Positions 1-5,999 of a stretch of 8,493 nucleotides of DNA are shown here, piece after piece. This stretch comes from JARRRL01 sp037380725. Lineage in GTDB: Bacteria; Pseudomonadota; Gammaproteobacteria; Pseudomonadales; JANQJO01. Within the stretch, counting starts at the first letter, position 1; each line of letters starts with the position of its first letter. Both the position numbers and the translations under genes were made by a program. Where the stretch lies: positions 1 through 8,493 of the forward strand of contig JARRRL010000088.1 in assembly GCA_037380725.1 (NCBI GenBank), written 5' to 3'. The notes beneath the pieces were generated by a model. It ran no database searches. It saw only the letters and a program-made list of their open reading frames with translations, and was not told the DNA's origin.

Positions 1-137
1 CCTATCTGCGACACCCATAAAATTCGTGTCGTCGTCTTAATCCTCGCCATCAGAGGCACTCGTTCAAACAGCCTCCGCGAAGACATGGTCGATCGCGGAG
101 AGTCTTAATCCTCGCCATCAGAGGCACTCGTTCAAAC
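1..137 (-). CRISPR. CRISPR array 1, leader-proximal end
   Basis: Two identical 36-bp repeats lie at 34-69 and 102-137. They are separated by a 32-bp spacer (70-101), with another 32-bp spacer at 2-33; base 1 is probably the last base of a preceding repeat, so the array continues to the left. On the plus strand the repeat starts GTCTTAATCCTC and ends GTTCAAAC, with the variant GGCACTC at repeat positions 22-28. A promoter-bearing, duplicated leader lies on the right, so I infer that the array is transcribed on the minus strand and that mature repeats end in GATTAAGAC. A short CCTC/GAGG stem with a 7-nt loop is possible. The subtype cannot be assigned from the repeat alone and no cas genes are in the window. 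Confidence 0.95.
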
Positions 138-140
138 CCT

Positions 141-149
141 TGTGGATAA
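141..149 (-). promoter_or_regulatory. Perfect DnaA-box-like motif at the leader/repeat border
   Basis: On the minus strand the sequence reads TTATCCACA, identical to the consensus DnaA box, and lies 3 bp from the first repeat. The same motif at the same distance is kept in leader 2 (3253-3261). It could bind DnaA, or it could simply be part of the leader-anchoring sequence read by the Cas1-Cas2 integrase. Confidence 0.45.
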
Positions 150-196
150 CTTTTATTCTTAAAAAACAAGACGCTATCACACGCCTTATAACTGTG

Positions 197-225
197 AATT
201 TAAACAGTGAAAAAGTTACTGTCAA
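197..225 (-). promoter_or_regulatory. Leader promoter for array 1
   Basis: On the minus strand there is a perfect -35 box TTGACA (220-225), a 17-bp spacer and a -10 box TAAATT (197-202). Transcription would start near 190 and enter the first repeat about 50 nt later. The -35 box and spacing are conserved in leader 2. Confidence 0.7.
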
Positions 226-432
226 CACCACCTCCTAACCCATTGATTAAGTCCGTTATCAACCCACTTTGATCGCATTCTCAACCTACAATCTACAGCC
301 GTCCCCTACAGTAGAACATCTCCGCCCATAATCCAAATCCAACACGAAACATTCAAAAAATGTTCCACATTTTGCACACCTAGAAACCACTTTCGACACA
401 AATACCTCTATTGAACATCAACTGCGACTCAC

Positions 433-704
433 TCTCACCCCAATCAACCACACCATCATCGAACGCATCATCAACCTCATCGGCGACGGGCGGAAAAAGC
501 TACGATGCAGCGATGCGCTCCACAGTTTCCCGCCACTCCGGCTCCTGTTGTTGATCCACAAATTGCTGGAACAAATTATGAACGAGCGCAGACGCCGAAG
601 GCGTCACGGGTGTTAATCAGTCGGGAGCCGATTTCGGCAGTGAGGATTTTATTGTTAGTAATTTTTTGTGAAAATTCGGATCTCAATAAAAAACTGAAGC
701 TCTG
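433..704. other. Decayed stretch with coding-like fragments, no intact gene
   Basis: No intact gene is seen here. On the minus strand one open frame ends at a stop at 500-502 (38 codons, ending VERIAAS) and a second, in another frame, ends at 576-578 (ending DAFGVCARS). Together they look like the frameshifted C-terminus of a protein lying upstream of the leader, where a cas gene would normally sit, but I do not recognise the family. A plus-strand frame running to about 615 is also open, so the coding strand is uncertain. A perfect 6-bp hairpin with a 3-nt loop (GACGCC/GGCGTC, 591-605) has no T tract. Confidence 0.35.
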
Positions 705-766
705 CTGGAGCACTCATTGTGACTTATATAAAGCCATTTTGTTAGAAGGGGCGGACCATTCCATTA
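705..766 (-). mobile_element. IS1111-type terminus, copy 1 (62-bp fragment)
   Basis: These 62 bp match 2959-3020 with three visible differences, and match the first 56 bp of the same segment at 8438-8493. In the other two copies this segment is the end of the element that lies upstream of the transposase start. Here the transposase and the rest of the element are gone and homology stops at 705. The fragment ends precisely against a broken CRISPR repeat. The near-palindrome GGCTTTATATAAGCC seen in the other copies carries one change here. Confidence 0.8.
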
Positions 767-787
767 CGCCGTCAGAGGCACTCGTTC
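767..787 (-). repeat. Broken CRISPR repeat next to IS1111 copy 1
   Basis: This matches repeat positions 12-32 of array 1, with one substitution (A to G at repeat position 16) and the array-1 variant GGCACTC. The first 11 bases are replaced by the IS terminus and the last four (AAAC) are lost. No spacer, further repeat or leader follows, so this is a stranded repeat from a decayed array. Confidence 0.75.
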
Positions 788-991
788 GTCAAGGTTCAGG
801 GCAAGGGTAAACCGCAAAAAGTCGATAGTTGTCACTGAAGGAAAAAAGTTCAAGGTGTTGAAGGTTAAAAATGAATTAATGTTAAATGCGTTGCAAATTA
901 CATCATGCGCTCGTGCTCGATTCTTGTTGATGTGATAGCTTGATGAACGGATGCAATACACAAGTGACAACACCTTATAGCAGGATGCTTT

Positions 992-2089
992 ATGAACAAA
1001 ATAAATGCAGTGTGCGCCTTTCCGATTGCCCTATTCCCACTATTTGCGGCAGCGACTCACGTTGGCGAAGGCACTTTTTATGATTACGGTGGCGGCGGTA
1101 ACTGCAGCTTCGTCACTGTGCCGAATGACATACTAGCGGCGGCCATGAACGCAACGGATTACGAAGGCTCCGCTGCCTGCGGTGGCGTCATCGAGGTGAC
1201 AAACCCCAATACCGGTCTGAGCGTTACGGTTCGCATTGACGACCAGTGTCCGGAATGCGCCCCCGGTGATGTCGACCTTGATCAGCGGGCCTTTGCTAAA
1301 ATCGCCACTGTTTCGGCGGGTCGCATCCCCATCAGTTGGCGCTATATTGCCAACCCAGTTGCTGGCAACATGAAACTCTATTTCAAAGAGGGGTCCAGCC
1401 AGTGGTGGACCGCGATACAGGTCCGGGATCATTTATACCGGGTCGCCTCCGTAGAATATCGCATCACCGGTTCCGGGAACGACTACGTCAGTTTACCCAG
1501 GATGCCTTACAATTACTTCGTTGCCAGTAGTGGTTTTGGCGTAGGCCCCTACGATTTCAGAGTCACTGATGTCTGGGGACAGGTAGTGGAAGTCGAAGGC
1601 ATTTCGCTGGCATTAACGACTGAAATTGATACCGGAACCCAATTCCCGTTACACGACGATGCCGGAAATGGTTCTGGCGACACTACCGGAGTCGGTTTGG
1701 ACAACGTTACCGACGTCAGCTCAGAAAACACTACCAGAAACGGTTCTACCAACGGTAATATTGAACCAAAGAGCGGCGCAATGCTTGCCCCTGCAGAAAC
1801 GACATTGAGCACCATATCCTCCTGGAACACCGGTTATTGCTCAACGGTTACGGTACGCAATCCGAATACTTCCGAACTGACCTGGACTGTCGAACTGGAA
1901 GTCGACGCCACGATTTACAATTTATGGAATGCCGAGTGGACGCAATCGGGCACAGCTCTGACCGCATCGGGCGTTTTCTGGAATGCGACCCTCGCCGCTG
2001 GCGGATCGACCGAGTTTGGTTTCTGCGCCAATGATTCAGTTAAGCGTTTCACACCGGCGTTTACAAGTGGGAACAGTATTGAAAAATAA
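992..2089 (+). CDS. Secreted expansin with CBM63 and CBM2
   Basis: This is a 365-residue exported protein that should loosen cellulose and hemicellulose networks without hydrolysis. A signal peptide covers about residues 1-21 (FAAA before THVGEG). Residues 24-118 form the six-stranded double-psi beta-barrel (GH45-like) expansin domain: Asp84 and Asp95 fit the catalytic-site Asp pair of Bacillus EXLX1 (Asp71, Asp82), while the Tyr73 position is Cys86, part of a DQCPEC motif probably forming a disulfide. Residues 124-207 are a CBM63 with the aromatic platform Trp138, Trp139 and Tyr173. A Gly/Ser/Asn/Thr linker (about 215-268) leads to a C-terminal CBM2 (270-347) with conserved Trp residues and terminal FGFC. 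The start is supported by AGGA at 982-985. The gene stands alone between CRISPR/IS remnants, which suggests acquired cargo. Residue mapping to EXLX1 is from memory. Confidence 0.93.
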   Translation: MNKINAVCAFPIALFPLFAAATHVGEGTFYDYGGGGNCSFVTVPNDILAAAMNATDYEGSAACGGVIEVTNPNTGLSVTVRIDDQCPECAPGDVDLDQRAFAKIATVSAGRIPISWRYIANPVAGNMKLYFKEGSSQWWTAIQVRDHLYRVASVEYRITGSGNDYVSLPRMPYNYFVASSGFGVGPYDFRVTDVWGQVVEVEGISLALTTEIDTGTQFPLHDDAGNGSGDTTGVGLDNVTDVSSENTTRNGSTNGNIEPKSGAMLAPAETTLSTISSWNTGYCSTVTVRNPNTSELTWTVELEVDATIYNLWNAEWTQSGTALTASGVFWNATLAAGGSTEFGFCANDSVKRFTPAFTSGNSIEK

Positions 2090-2091
2090 CA

Positions 2092-2113
2092 AAAGTAAAA
2101 ACAGATTTACTTT
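2092..2113 (+). terminator. Weak AT-rich hairpin after the expansin gene
   Basis: AAAGTAAA and TTTACTTT form a perfect 8-bp stem around a 6-nt loop, 3 bp after the expansin stop codon. It is AT-only apart from one pair and lacks a T tract, so it is at best a weak terminator or an mRNA 3'-end stabiliser. Confidence 0.25.
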
Positions 2114-2137
2114 CGAACTTTAGAGCACCGAGTTTTT

Positions 2138-2305
2138 TCAGGCGGCAATTCCAACGCCGCCCAGCATATTCGGTTTCTGACGTTCGACTATGAATTTCGC
2201 TAAGTTGTCGGTTTTTTCTTTATCCACGAGAAATTCGGGAAGGCGATTACGCAAAGCCACAAGAGGCGCCCCAAAATAAGTTGGACAACTCGAATTTTCA
2301 AATAA
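2138..2305 (-). pseudogene. Unidentified C-terminal gene remnant (55 codons)
   Basis: An open minus-strand frame with no convincing start runs from an upstream TAG (2306-2308) to a TGA at 2138-2140. It encodes 55 residues with protein-like composition, including the stretch ALRNRLPEFLVDKEKTDNLA and the ending GGVGIAA. I do not recognise the family. The upstream edge (about 2270-2295), with a TGTCCAACTTATTTTGGGG-like sequence, resembles the end of an insertion sequence, so the gene may have been cut there. The GC-rich inverted repeat at 2141-2161 lies inside this frame and is better explained as coding than as a terminator. Confidence 0.3.
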
Positions 2306-2376
2306 CTATGCATTAAAGAGGTGAAATTGAATAATTCTATTTTGGAAGAGGTTTATTTCTTGATAAATTAATTGAC

Positions 2377-2719
2377 TCAAGCTCCGCGCCAGTTCGAGCT
2401 TATATACGAAAACATTCGACGTTCTATTTTGTTCCACTTACTGGTCCCTGGAGGGTAATGGCACACATGAACTTCTGACCCTGTTTTATCAGCAAAACGT
2501 TGTAGGCTGTATTTCCAGAGCCTGCTTCGGCTACTATTACTACCTCCTCCGCCTGCACACATCAAAATTGCTAAAGAGTCCGTACACCTTCTACCGCCAA
2601 ATTCCTGCCACCATCTTAATATGCTATTCACAGCAAAATCAGCTGTATCGGATGAAATCCCGATATTTACAAAACCTTCATTTTTTCCAACGTCGCAAGT
2701 ACCATACGGTACAGCTTTA
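2377..2719 (-). pseudogene. ISAzo13-family transposase fragment
   Basis: About 112 residues of the C-terminal half of an ISAzo13-type DDE transposase are recognisable. In order: a KAVPYG start region, NEGFVNIGISSDTADFAV, RWWQEFG, GGGSNSSRSRLWKYSLQ, and the family hallmark CHYPPGTSKWNKIERRMFS followed by NWRG. The family motif ADGGGSN reads AGGGGSN here, so a catalytic Asp appears lost. The usual C-terminal extension after NWRG is missing: the frame stops at 2377. The upstream half is also missing, cut by the small inverted-repeat element that starts at 2717. The fragment is inactive. Its open frame extends by chance to 2784 through that element. Confidence 0.8.
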
Positions 2720-2819
2720 GGTATGAGTACGAAACAACATGTATTTTTCATCAGAATTTTGCTTCTATTATAGAGACAATGCACCAGAGTACAGTAAGTT
2801 ATTTCGTACTCATACCTTA
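2717..2819. mobile_element. 103-bp MITE-like element with 15-bp perfect inverted ends
   Basis: GGTATGAGTACGAAA at 2720-2734 is mirrored exactly by TTTCGTACTCATACC at 2802-2816. TTA flanks both outer sides (2717-2719 and 2817-2819), as expected of a 2- or 3-bp target duplication. The interior has no gene. It sits exactly between the ISAzo13 fragment and the IS1111 fragment. It may be a non-autonomous transposon, or the two joined ends of a larger deleted element. No second copy is in the window. Confidence 0.6.
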
Positions 2820-2929
2820 CTCAATACCTTTCTGCCAGATGAATCCACAGCAAAATTATGAAAACTGTTTTTAGCAAGATCTATCCCCATCCCGTGTATG
2901 GCTGTTTTCATTTCTACTGATTGAGTCAT
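2810..2929 (-). pseudogene. IS110/IS1111 transposase, N-terminal fragment
   Basis: Starting at the ATG at 2927-2929, preceded by AAGGAGA, the frame encodes 39 residues before a TGA created by the junction with the inverted-repeat element. Residues 1-38 match the start of the copy 3 transposase except at three positions (Glu6, Gly13, Asn25), and keep MGIDLAKNSFH, which holds the first acidic residue of the DEDD site. Everything else is lost, so it is non-functional. Confidence 0.85.
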
Positions 2930-3020
2930 GGCCCGCTCTCCTTTTTAAGTGCTTTTTACTGGAGCACTCATTGTGGCTTATATAAAGCCATTTTGTTAGG
3001 AGGGGCGGAGCATTCCATTA
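2820..3020 (-). mobile_element. IS1111-type element, copy 2 (5' fragment)
   Basis: These 201 bp are nearly identical to 8299-8493 and contain the element terminus, the upstream region and the first codons of the transposase. Two inverted repeats in the upstream region are shared with copy 3: GGCTTATATAAAGCC (2975-2989) and AGTGCT/AGCACT (2948-2953 with 2963-2968), the latter just ahead of the AAGGAGA ribosome site. The left side is cut by the MITE-like element. The right side ends against a broken CRISPR repeat that opens array 2. Confidence 0.85.
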
Positions 3021-3249
3021 CGCCATCAGAGGCATCCGTTCAAACTGAGGGAGTTTCTTATACCTCAATACAAAAAAGTCTTAATCCTCGCCATCAGAGG
3101 CATCCGTTCAAACGAAACTTTAGAATTCATCAAAAACCATATAGAGTCTTAATCCTCGCCATCAGAGGCATCCGTTCAAACGCGCGACAGGAAAAACGAT
3201 AGCTTCACCTACCGTCTTAATCCTCGCCATCAGAGGCATCCGTTCAAAC
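3021..3249 (-). CRISPR. CRISPR array 2 (three full repeats and one broken)
   Basis: Full 36-bp repeats lie at 3078-3113, 3146-3181 and 3214-3249, all identical. A broken repeat at 3021-3045 keeps repeat positions 12-36. All three spacers (3046-3077, 3114-3145, 3182-3213) are exactly 32 bp. The repeats differ from array 1 only in GGCATCC instead of GGCACTC. The leader lies on the right, so the minus strand is the transcribed strand and the IS1111 insertion sits at the leader-distal, oldest end. Identical repeats and constant spacer length suggest the array was maintained by a functional adaptation module, now or recently. Confidence 0.97.
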
Positions 3250-3535
3250 CCTTGTGGATAACTTTTGTTCTTAAAAAACAATACACTATCACATGCCTTA
3301 TAACTGTGATTTTAAATCAGTGAAAAAGTTACTGTCAAAACCACCTCCTAACCCATTGATTAAGTCCTTTATCAAACCACTTTGATAACATGATCAACTC
3401 ACAATCAAAGCCTCCTTACAATAGAACATTTCCACCCATATTCCAACCGGGAGCATTGAGAATCAAGATCACATCTTATACAACTATAAACTGATCTGGA
3501 ACAAATCCCTCTACTAAACATCAACTACGACTCAC
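3250..3535 (-). promoter_or_regulatory. CRISPR leader 2
   Basis: This is a second copy of the leader adjoining array 1 (138-432), in the same orientation and at the same distance from the terminal repeat. The perfect TTATCCACA box (3253-3261), the promoter and the long block around 3341-3380 are retained; the far end has several indels. It contains no plausible gene. Confidence 0.85.
3309..3338 (-). promoter_or_regulatory. Leader promoter for array 2
   Basis: On the minus strand TTGACA (3333-3338) is followed after 18 bp by TAAAAT (3309-3314), or after 17 bp by TTAAAA. The -10 region overlaps the inverted repeat TGATTT/AAATCA. Transcription would proceed leftward through the array and then into the IS1111 fragment on the same strand. 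Confidence 0.65.
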
Positions 3536-3895
3536 CTCCATCCAGCCCTTTCAAGGTGAAAAATGAACAATCGAATCATAATTGGTCACTCATAATTATC
3601 TAAAAAAAGAGTATCACACTCAAGCACCACGCAACAGCGACCAAGATGGGATGTTGTCGCGCTTGCGGCGTGACAAGGTTATTTTCAATATTATTTATGT
3701 GAAATAAAGTGATTCCGTTAAGGAAGATTACGCTTATTGTATTGCGCTCGGATGTATGTTTCCTCCTGTCAACTACCGATGCTTTGCGTTGGTGAACGCG
3801 TCACTGCGCATCAAGGTGCGTCATTGCACGCACATTGATGGCGATGACACAAATTCGCATTAGTTGAATCCAGCGCAGTCGAGGGCGTTTTTCTC
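3536..3895. other. Non-coding region upstream of the RHS gene
   Basis: I see no gene in these 360 bp. Two strong hairpins are present. One at 3654-3676 has a 9-bp stem (TTGTCGCGC with GCGTGACAA, one G-T pair) and a 5-nt loop, followed by GGTTATTTT, and could act as a weak terminator on the plus strand. The other, at 3809-3840, is listed separately. The ribosome site GAGGG of the RHS gene is at the right edge. Confidence 0.6.
3809..3840 (+). repeat. Strong hairpin 55 bp upstream of the RHS start
   Basis: CATCAAGGTGCGT (3809-3821) pairs with ACGCACATTGATG (3828-3840) at 12 of 13 positions around a 6-nt loop. No T tract follows, so it is not a classical terminator. Its position in the probable 5' untranslated region suggests a protein-binding site or an mRNA structure controlling the RHS gene, but no family is recognised. 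Confidence 0.5.
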
Positions 3896-5725
3896 ATGGA
3901 TATGGCTCGATACAGCACTCGGTTTTTATTATCGTTATTACTTCTCTTTGTAAGCCATGTGTGGGTTAGCCCTGCGTGGGCAGCCTCCGGTTATTTGTGG
4001 TGGGATTGTTGTGGCTTTTACGAAAGCATTTCTGTTCCTTTGGACACGTTTTGTCGAAATATTAATGCAAACGCGGCGGGTGTAGCCGCTAGTCCGACAG
4101 TGGGGGCTGGTACCTTTTGGAACTGCAAAGCGGAAACGGTCTCGTGCGGCATCAGCGCTGTGTATGAAATTGATGGTGACATCGGCGTTGATTTTTCGGC
4201 AACAAACAACAGAGAATGCGAAAATTATCCAGCCGGTGGCGGCCCCTCGACGACAGACCATCACTATGGCGCTCGAGGTCGTTTAATGGGGCTCCGAGAA
4301 GGCGAAGCGGGTGCCAGCATGAACAACTCCTGCAATCCCGTGAATATCACTACCGGAAATAAATTTCTTGCTGAACAAGATTACCAAGGACTCGGTCTGT
4401 TCCCACTCGAAATAACGCGCTATTACAACAGTCAAGATCCTTTGATTCGCTTTCAAAAATCGCCGCATTGGCGCATCAGCTACACCCAGCACCTTATTCC
4501 CGATATTCCTAATACATTCCCCCCTGTAACAGTCATTACCCGCGCGGATGGGCGTACCATGACTTTTGTGCAAGATAAGACGGAGCATTGGACGCCGCGC
4601 GCCAATAATATCAATTATGGTTTGACAGCCATAAAAACGGATGAAATCACCACAGGCTGGGCGCTCACCAGCACTCAAGAAAACTGGCGTGAGGAATACG
4701 ACGTTGCCGGGAATTTACGCAAAGTCATTGATTTGACGTCTGGTCTGGAGCATGTGGTGACGCGTTCCGCATCGAGTTTAATGATTACCCATACAAACGG
4801 TCAGCACATCACGATCGAATTTGATGGCATCATTGATTTGCCCAAAGGAGATCGTGAATATTTAAAATTGACGCGTTTAATCACACCATTGGGCGAGTAC
4901 CAGTACGACTATGATCCTGACTCACCGTCTCTGGCGCGCTTAATGCGGGTGATATACCCCCACACTGTCCCTACGGATCCGAACGAACCCTTTACGCCGC
5001 CCACCCGCCATTATGCCTACGCGGAAAATTCAGGCCAATTAATTGGCGTCACAGATGAAAGTGGCCAGCAATATCGTCGCATCGAGTACGATGCGGATGG
5101 TCGCGTGAGCAGCAGTGGATTGGGAGAAAGCGGTTCAGTGGAAAAACTCAGCTTTGTTTACGATCCCGATCAACACAGTACTGCCGTCACCAACACGGCT
5201 GGATTGACCACAAAGTATCGTTATACGGGCGACACAATAGGCGGCGCGCCTGCGGTGTCTCCCGCCGGGTCCAATAAGCGTATTGTGGGTGTGGAGGGTG
5301 AAGCCAGCACCCATTGTTTGGCCACCGCAAAAAACCTGTTGTACGATGACAGCGGGCGTTTACGCTATGCGCAAGATGCGCGCGGATTTTGGACGGAAAC
5401 CATTTACAACAAACGCGGATTATTGGAAAAAACCCGTACGGGATTACTTGAAAACGATGGTGAGTATCAACCAAGCGCCGATACGCAAGTGGTCGACACC
5501 CAATGGCATCCCACCTTGGCCCTGCCCCTGACGCGAACCTATTCTGGTCTTGAAAACGACTCAACGGTGACGCCGTACCGTTCGCAGACGTGGAATTATA
5601 CGCCGGAAGGCCGTATCAGCGGCATGATCATGACGGATTTAAGCGCCTCCAATGCGCCAAGCCGCACCTGGACCTATCAATACACTTATCACGATGCTGC
5701 TAGTTACTTTCATATATTCCTGTAA
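3896..5725 (+). CDS. RHS/YD-repeat protein, C-terminally truncated
   Basis: This 609-residue protein has the N-terminal half of an exported RHS protein. The signal peptide ends near residue 29 (SPAWA before ASGYLW). It is followed by a Cys-rich N-terminal region (about 30-115) and a DUF6531-type segment (about 146-235) beginning CNPVNITTGNKFL. YD repeats follow from about 265 (EYDVAGNLRKV, YAYAENSGQLIGVTDESG, YDADGRV, LLYDDSGRLRYAQDARG, YNKRGLLEKT). In intact members the YD repeats build a hollow shell that ends in a conserved core and a variable toxin. Here the frame leaves RHS sequence near residue 600 (YQYTYHD) and stops nine codons later in AT-rich foreign sequence, so the core and toxin are missing. 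The start at 3896 has GAGGG 10 bp upstream; ATG at 3902 is an alternative. It is probably a broken or displaced gene. Confidence 0.85.
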   Translation: MDMARYSTRFLLSLLLLFVSHVWVSPAWAASGYLWWDCCGFYESISVPLDTFCRNINANAAGVAASPTVGAGTFWNCKAETVSCGISAVYEIDGDIGVDFSATNNRECENYPAGGGPSTTDHHYGARGRLMGLREGEAGASMNNSCNPVNITTGNKFLAEQDYQGLGLFPLEITRYYNSQDPLIRFQKSPHWRISYTQHLIPDIPNTFPPVTVITRADGRTMTFVQDKTEHWTPRANNINYGLTAIKTDEITTGWALTSTQENWREEYDVAGNLRKVIDLTSGLEHVVTRSASSLMITHTNGQHITIEFDGIIDLPKGDREYLKLTRLITPLGEYQYDYDPDSPSLARLMRVIYPHTVPTDPNEPFTPPTRHYAYAENSGQLIGVTDESGQQYRRIEYDADGRVSSSGLGESGSVEKLSFVYDPDQHSTAVTNTAGLTTKYRYTGDTIGGAPAVSPAGSNKRIVGVEGEASTHCLATAKNLLYDDSGRLRYAQDARGFWTETIYNKRGLLEKTRTGLLENDGEYQPSADTQVVDTQWHPTLALPLTRTYSGLENDSTVTPYRSQTWNYTPEGRISGMIMTDLSASNAPSRTWTYQYTYHDAASYFHIFL

Positions 5726-5966
5726 AATTATTAAAAAAAGATGTGTGCATTGGATAGCTAAGTCTACTCATCATGATCAATGTCGTTGTACTGGCCCGAA
5801 AGAGGATAAAATAATTCCACATGGTTATGGACTTGACCTGTTTTATGGTTCAAACGGTATACCGAGTGATAAAAGTTTAGGAATCAGTTTCGTTGAGCAA
5901 GCGGTTGATAATCAAGTGGAAGGTGCTGATGAGTATTTGAAAGAGATGAAGTCTCAATTAATTTGA
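5697..5966 (+). pseudogene. Unidentified AT-rich remnant between the two RHS genes
   Basis: Starting at the point where RHS homology ends, the frame ending at the TGA at 5964-5966 encodes about 88 protein-like residues (IIPHGYGLDLFYG in the middle, DEYLKEMKSQLI at the end). There is no convincing start; a GTG at 5745 is possible. I do not recognise the family. Its place just after a truncated RHS gene is where a toxin tip or its immunity gene would be, so it may be the leftover of an older toxin-immunity cassette displaced by the one at 6000-7591. Confidence 0.45.
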
Positions 5967-5999
5967 TCAGTCTAAATCCATCCAGAAATATTAGAATAT

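Larger units (their letters stand above)
138..432 (-). promoter_or_regulatory. CRISPR leader 1
   Basis: This AT-rich non-coding stretch directly follows the last repeat of array 1. It is matched by 3250-3535, which follows the last repeat of array 2. By eye the first 150 bp are about 90% identical and the match decays to the last shared block (414-432 versus 3517-3535). Conservation next to two separate arrays is the expected behaviour of a leader and sets the array polarity: transcription and new-spacer addition from the right. It contains a sigma70-like promoter and a perfect TTATCCACA box (both listed separately). Confidence 0.85.

Noticed and set aside
138..432. Left side of the arrays as the leader (plus-strand array transcription)
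   Set aside because: The sequence conserved between both arrays and carrying a TTGACA promoter directed at the repeats is on the right. The left side of array 2 is an IS insertion.
505..810. A 101-codon plus-strand frame, and a similar one at 2921-3202, sharing about 25 residues
   Set aside because: The shared residues come from the IS1111 terminus and the adjoining CRISPR repeat read as protein. Both frames run through repeats and spacers or remnants, so they are not genes.
764..973. A 69-codon minus-strand frame opposite the expansin promoter region
   Set aside because: It starts in the region just ahead of the expansin ribosome site and ends in the broken repeat and IS border; it has no ribosome site and no recognisable domain.
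788..991. A defined promoter for the expansin gene
   Set aside because: Several weak -35/-10 combinations exist but none is clearly better than chance.
2141..2161. GGCGGC/GCCGCC hairpin as a terminator
   Set aside because: No T tract follows on either strand, and the sequence lies inside an open minus-strand frame encoding GGVGIAA.
2377..2784. A single 135-residue transposase gene
   Set aside because: Only the part up to about 2719 is ISAzo13-like; the N-terminal 20 or so residues are the inverted-repeat element read in frame by chance.
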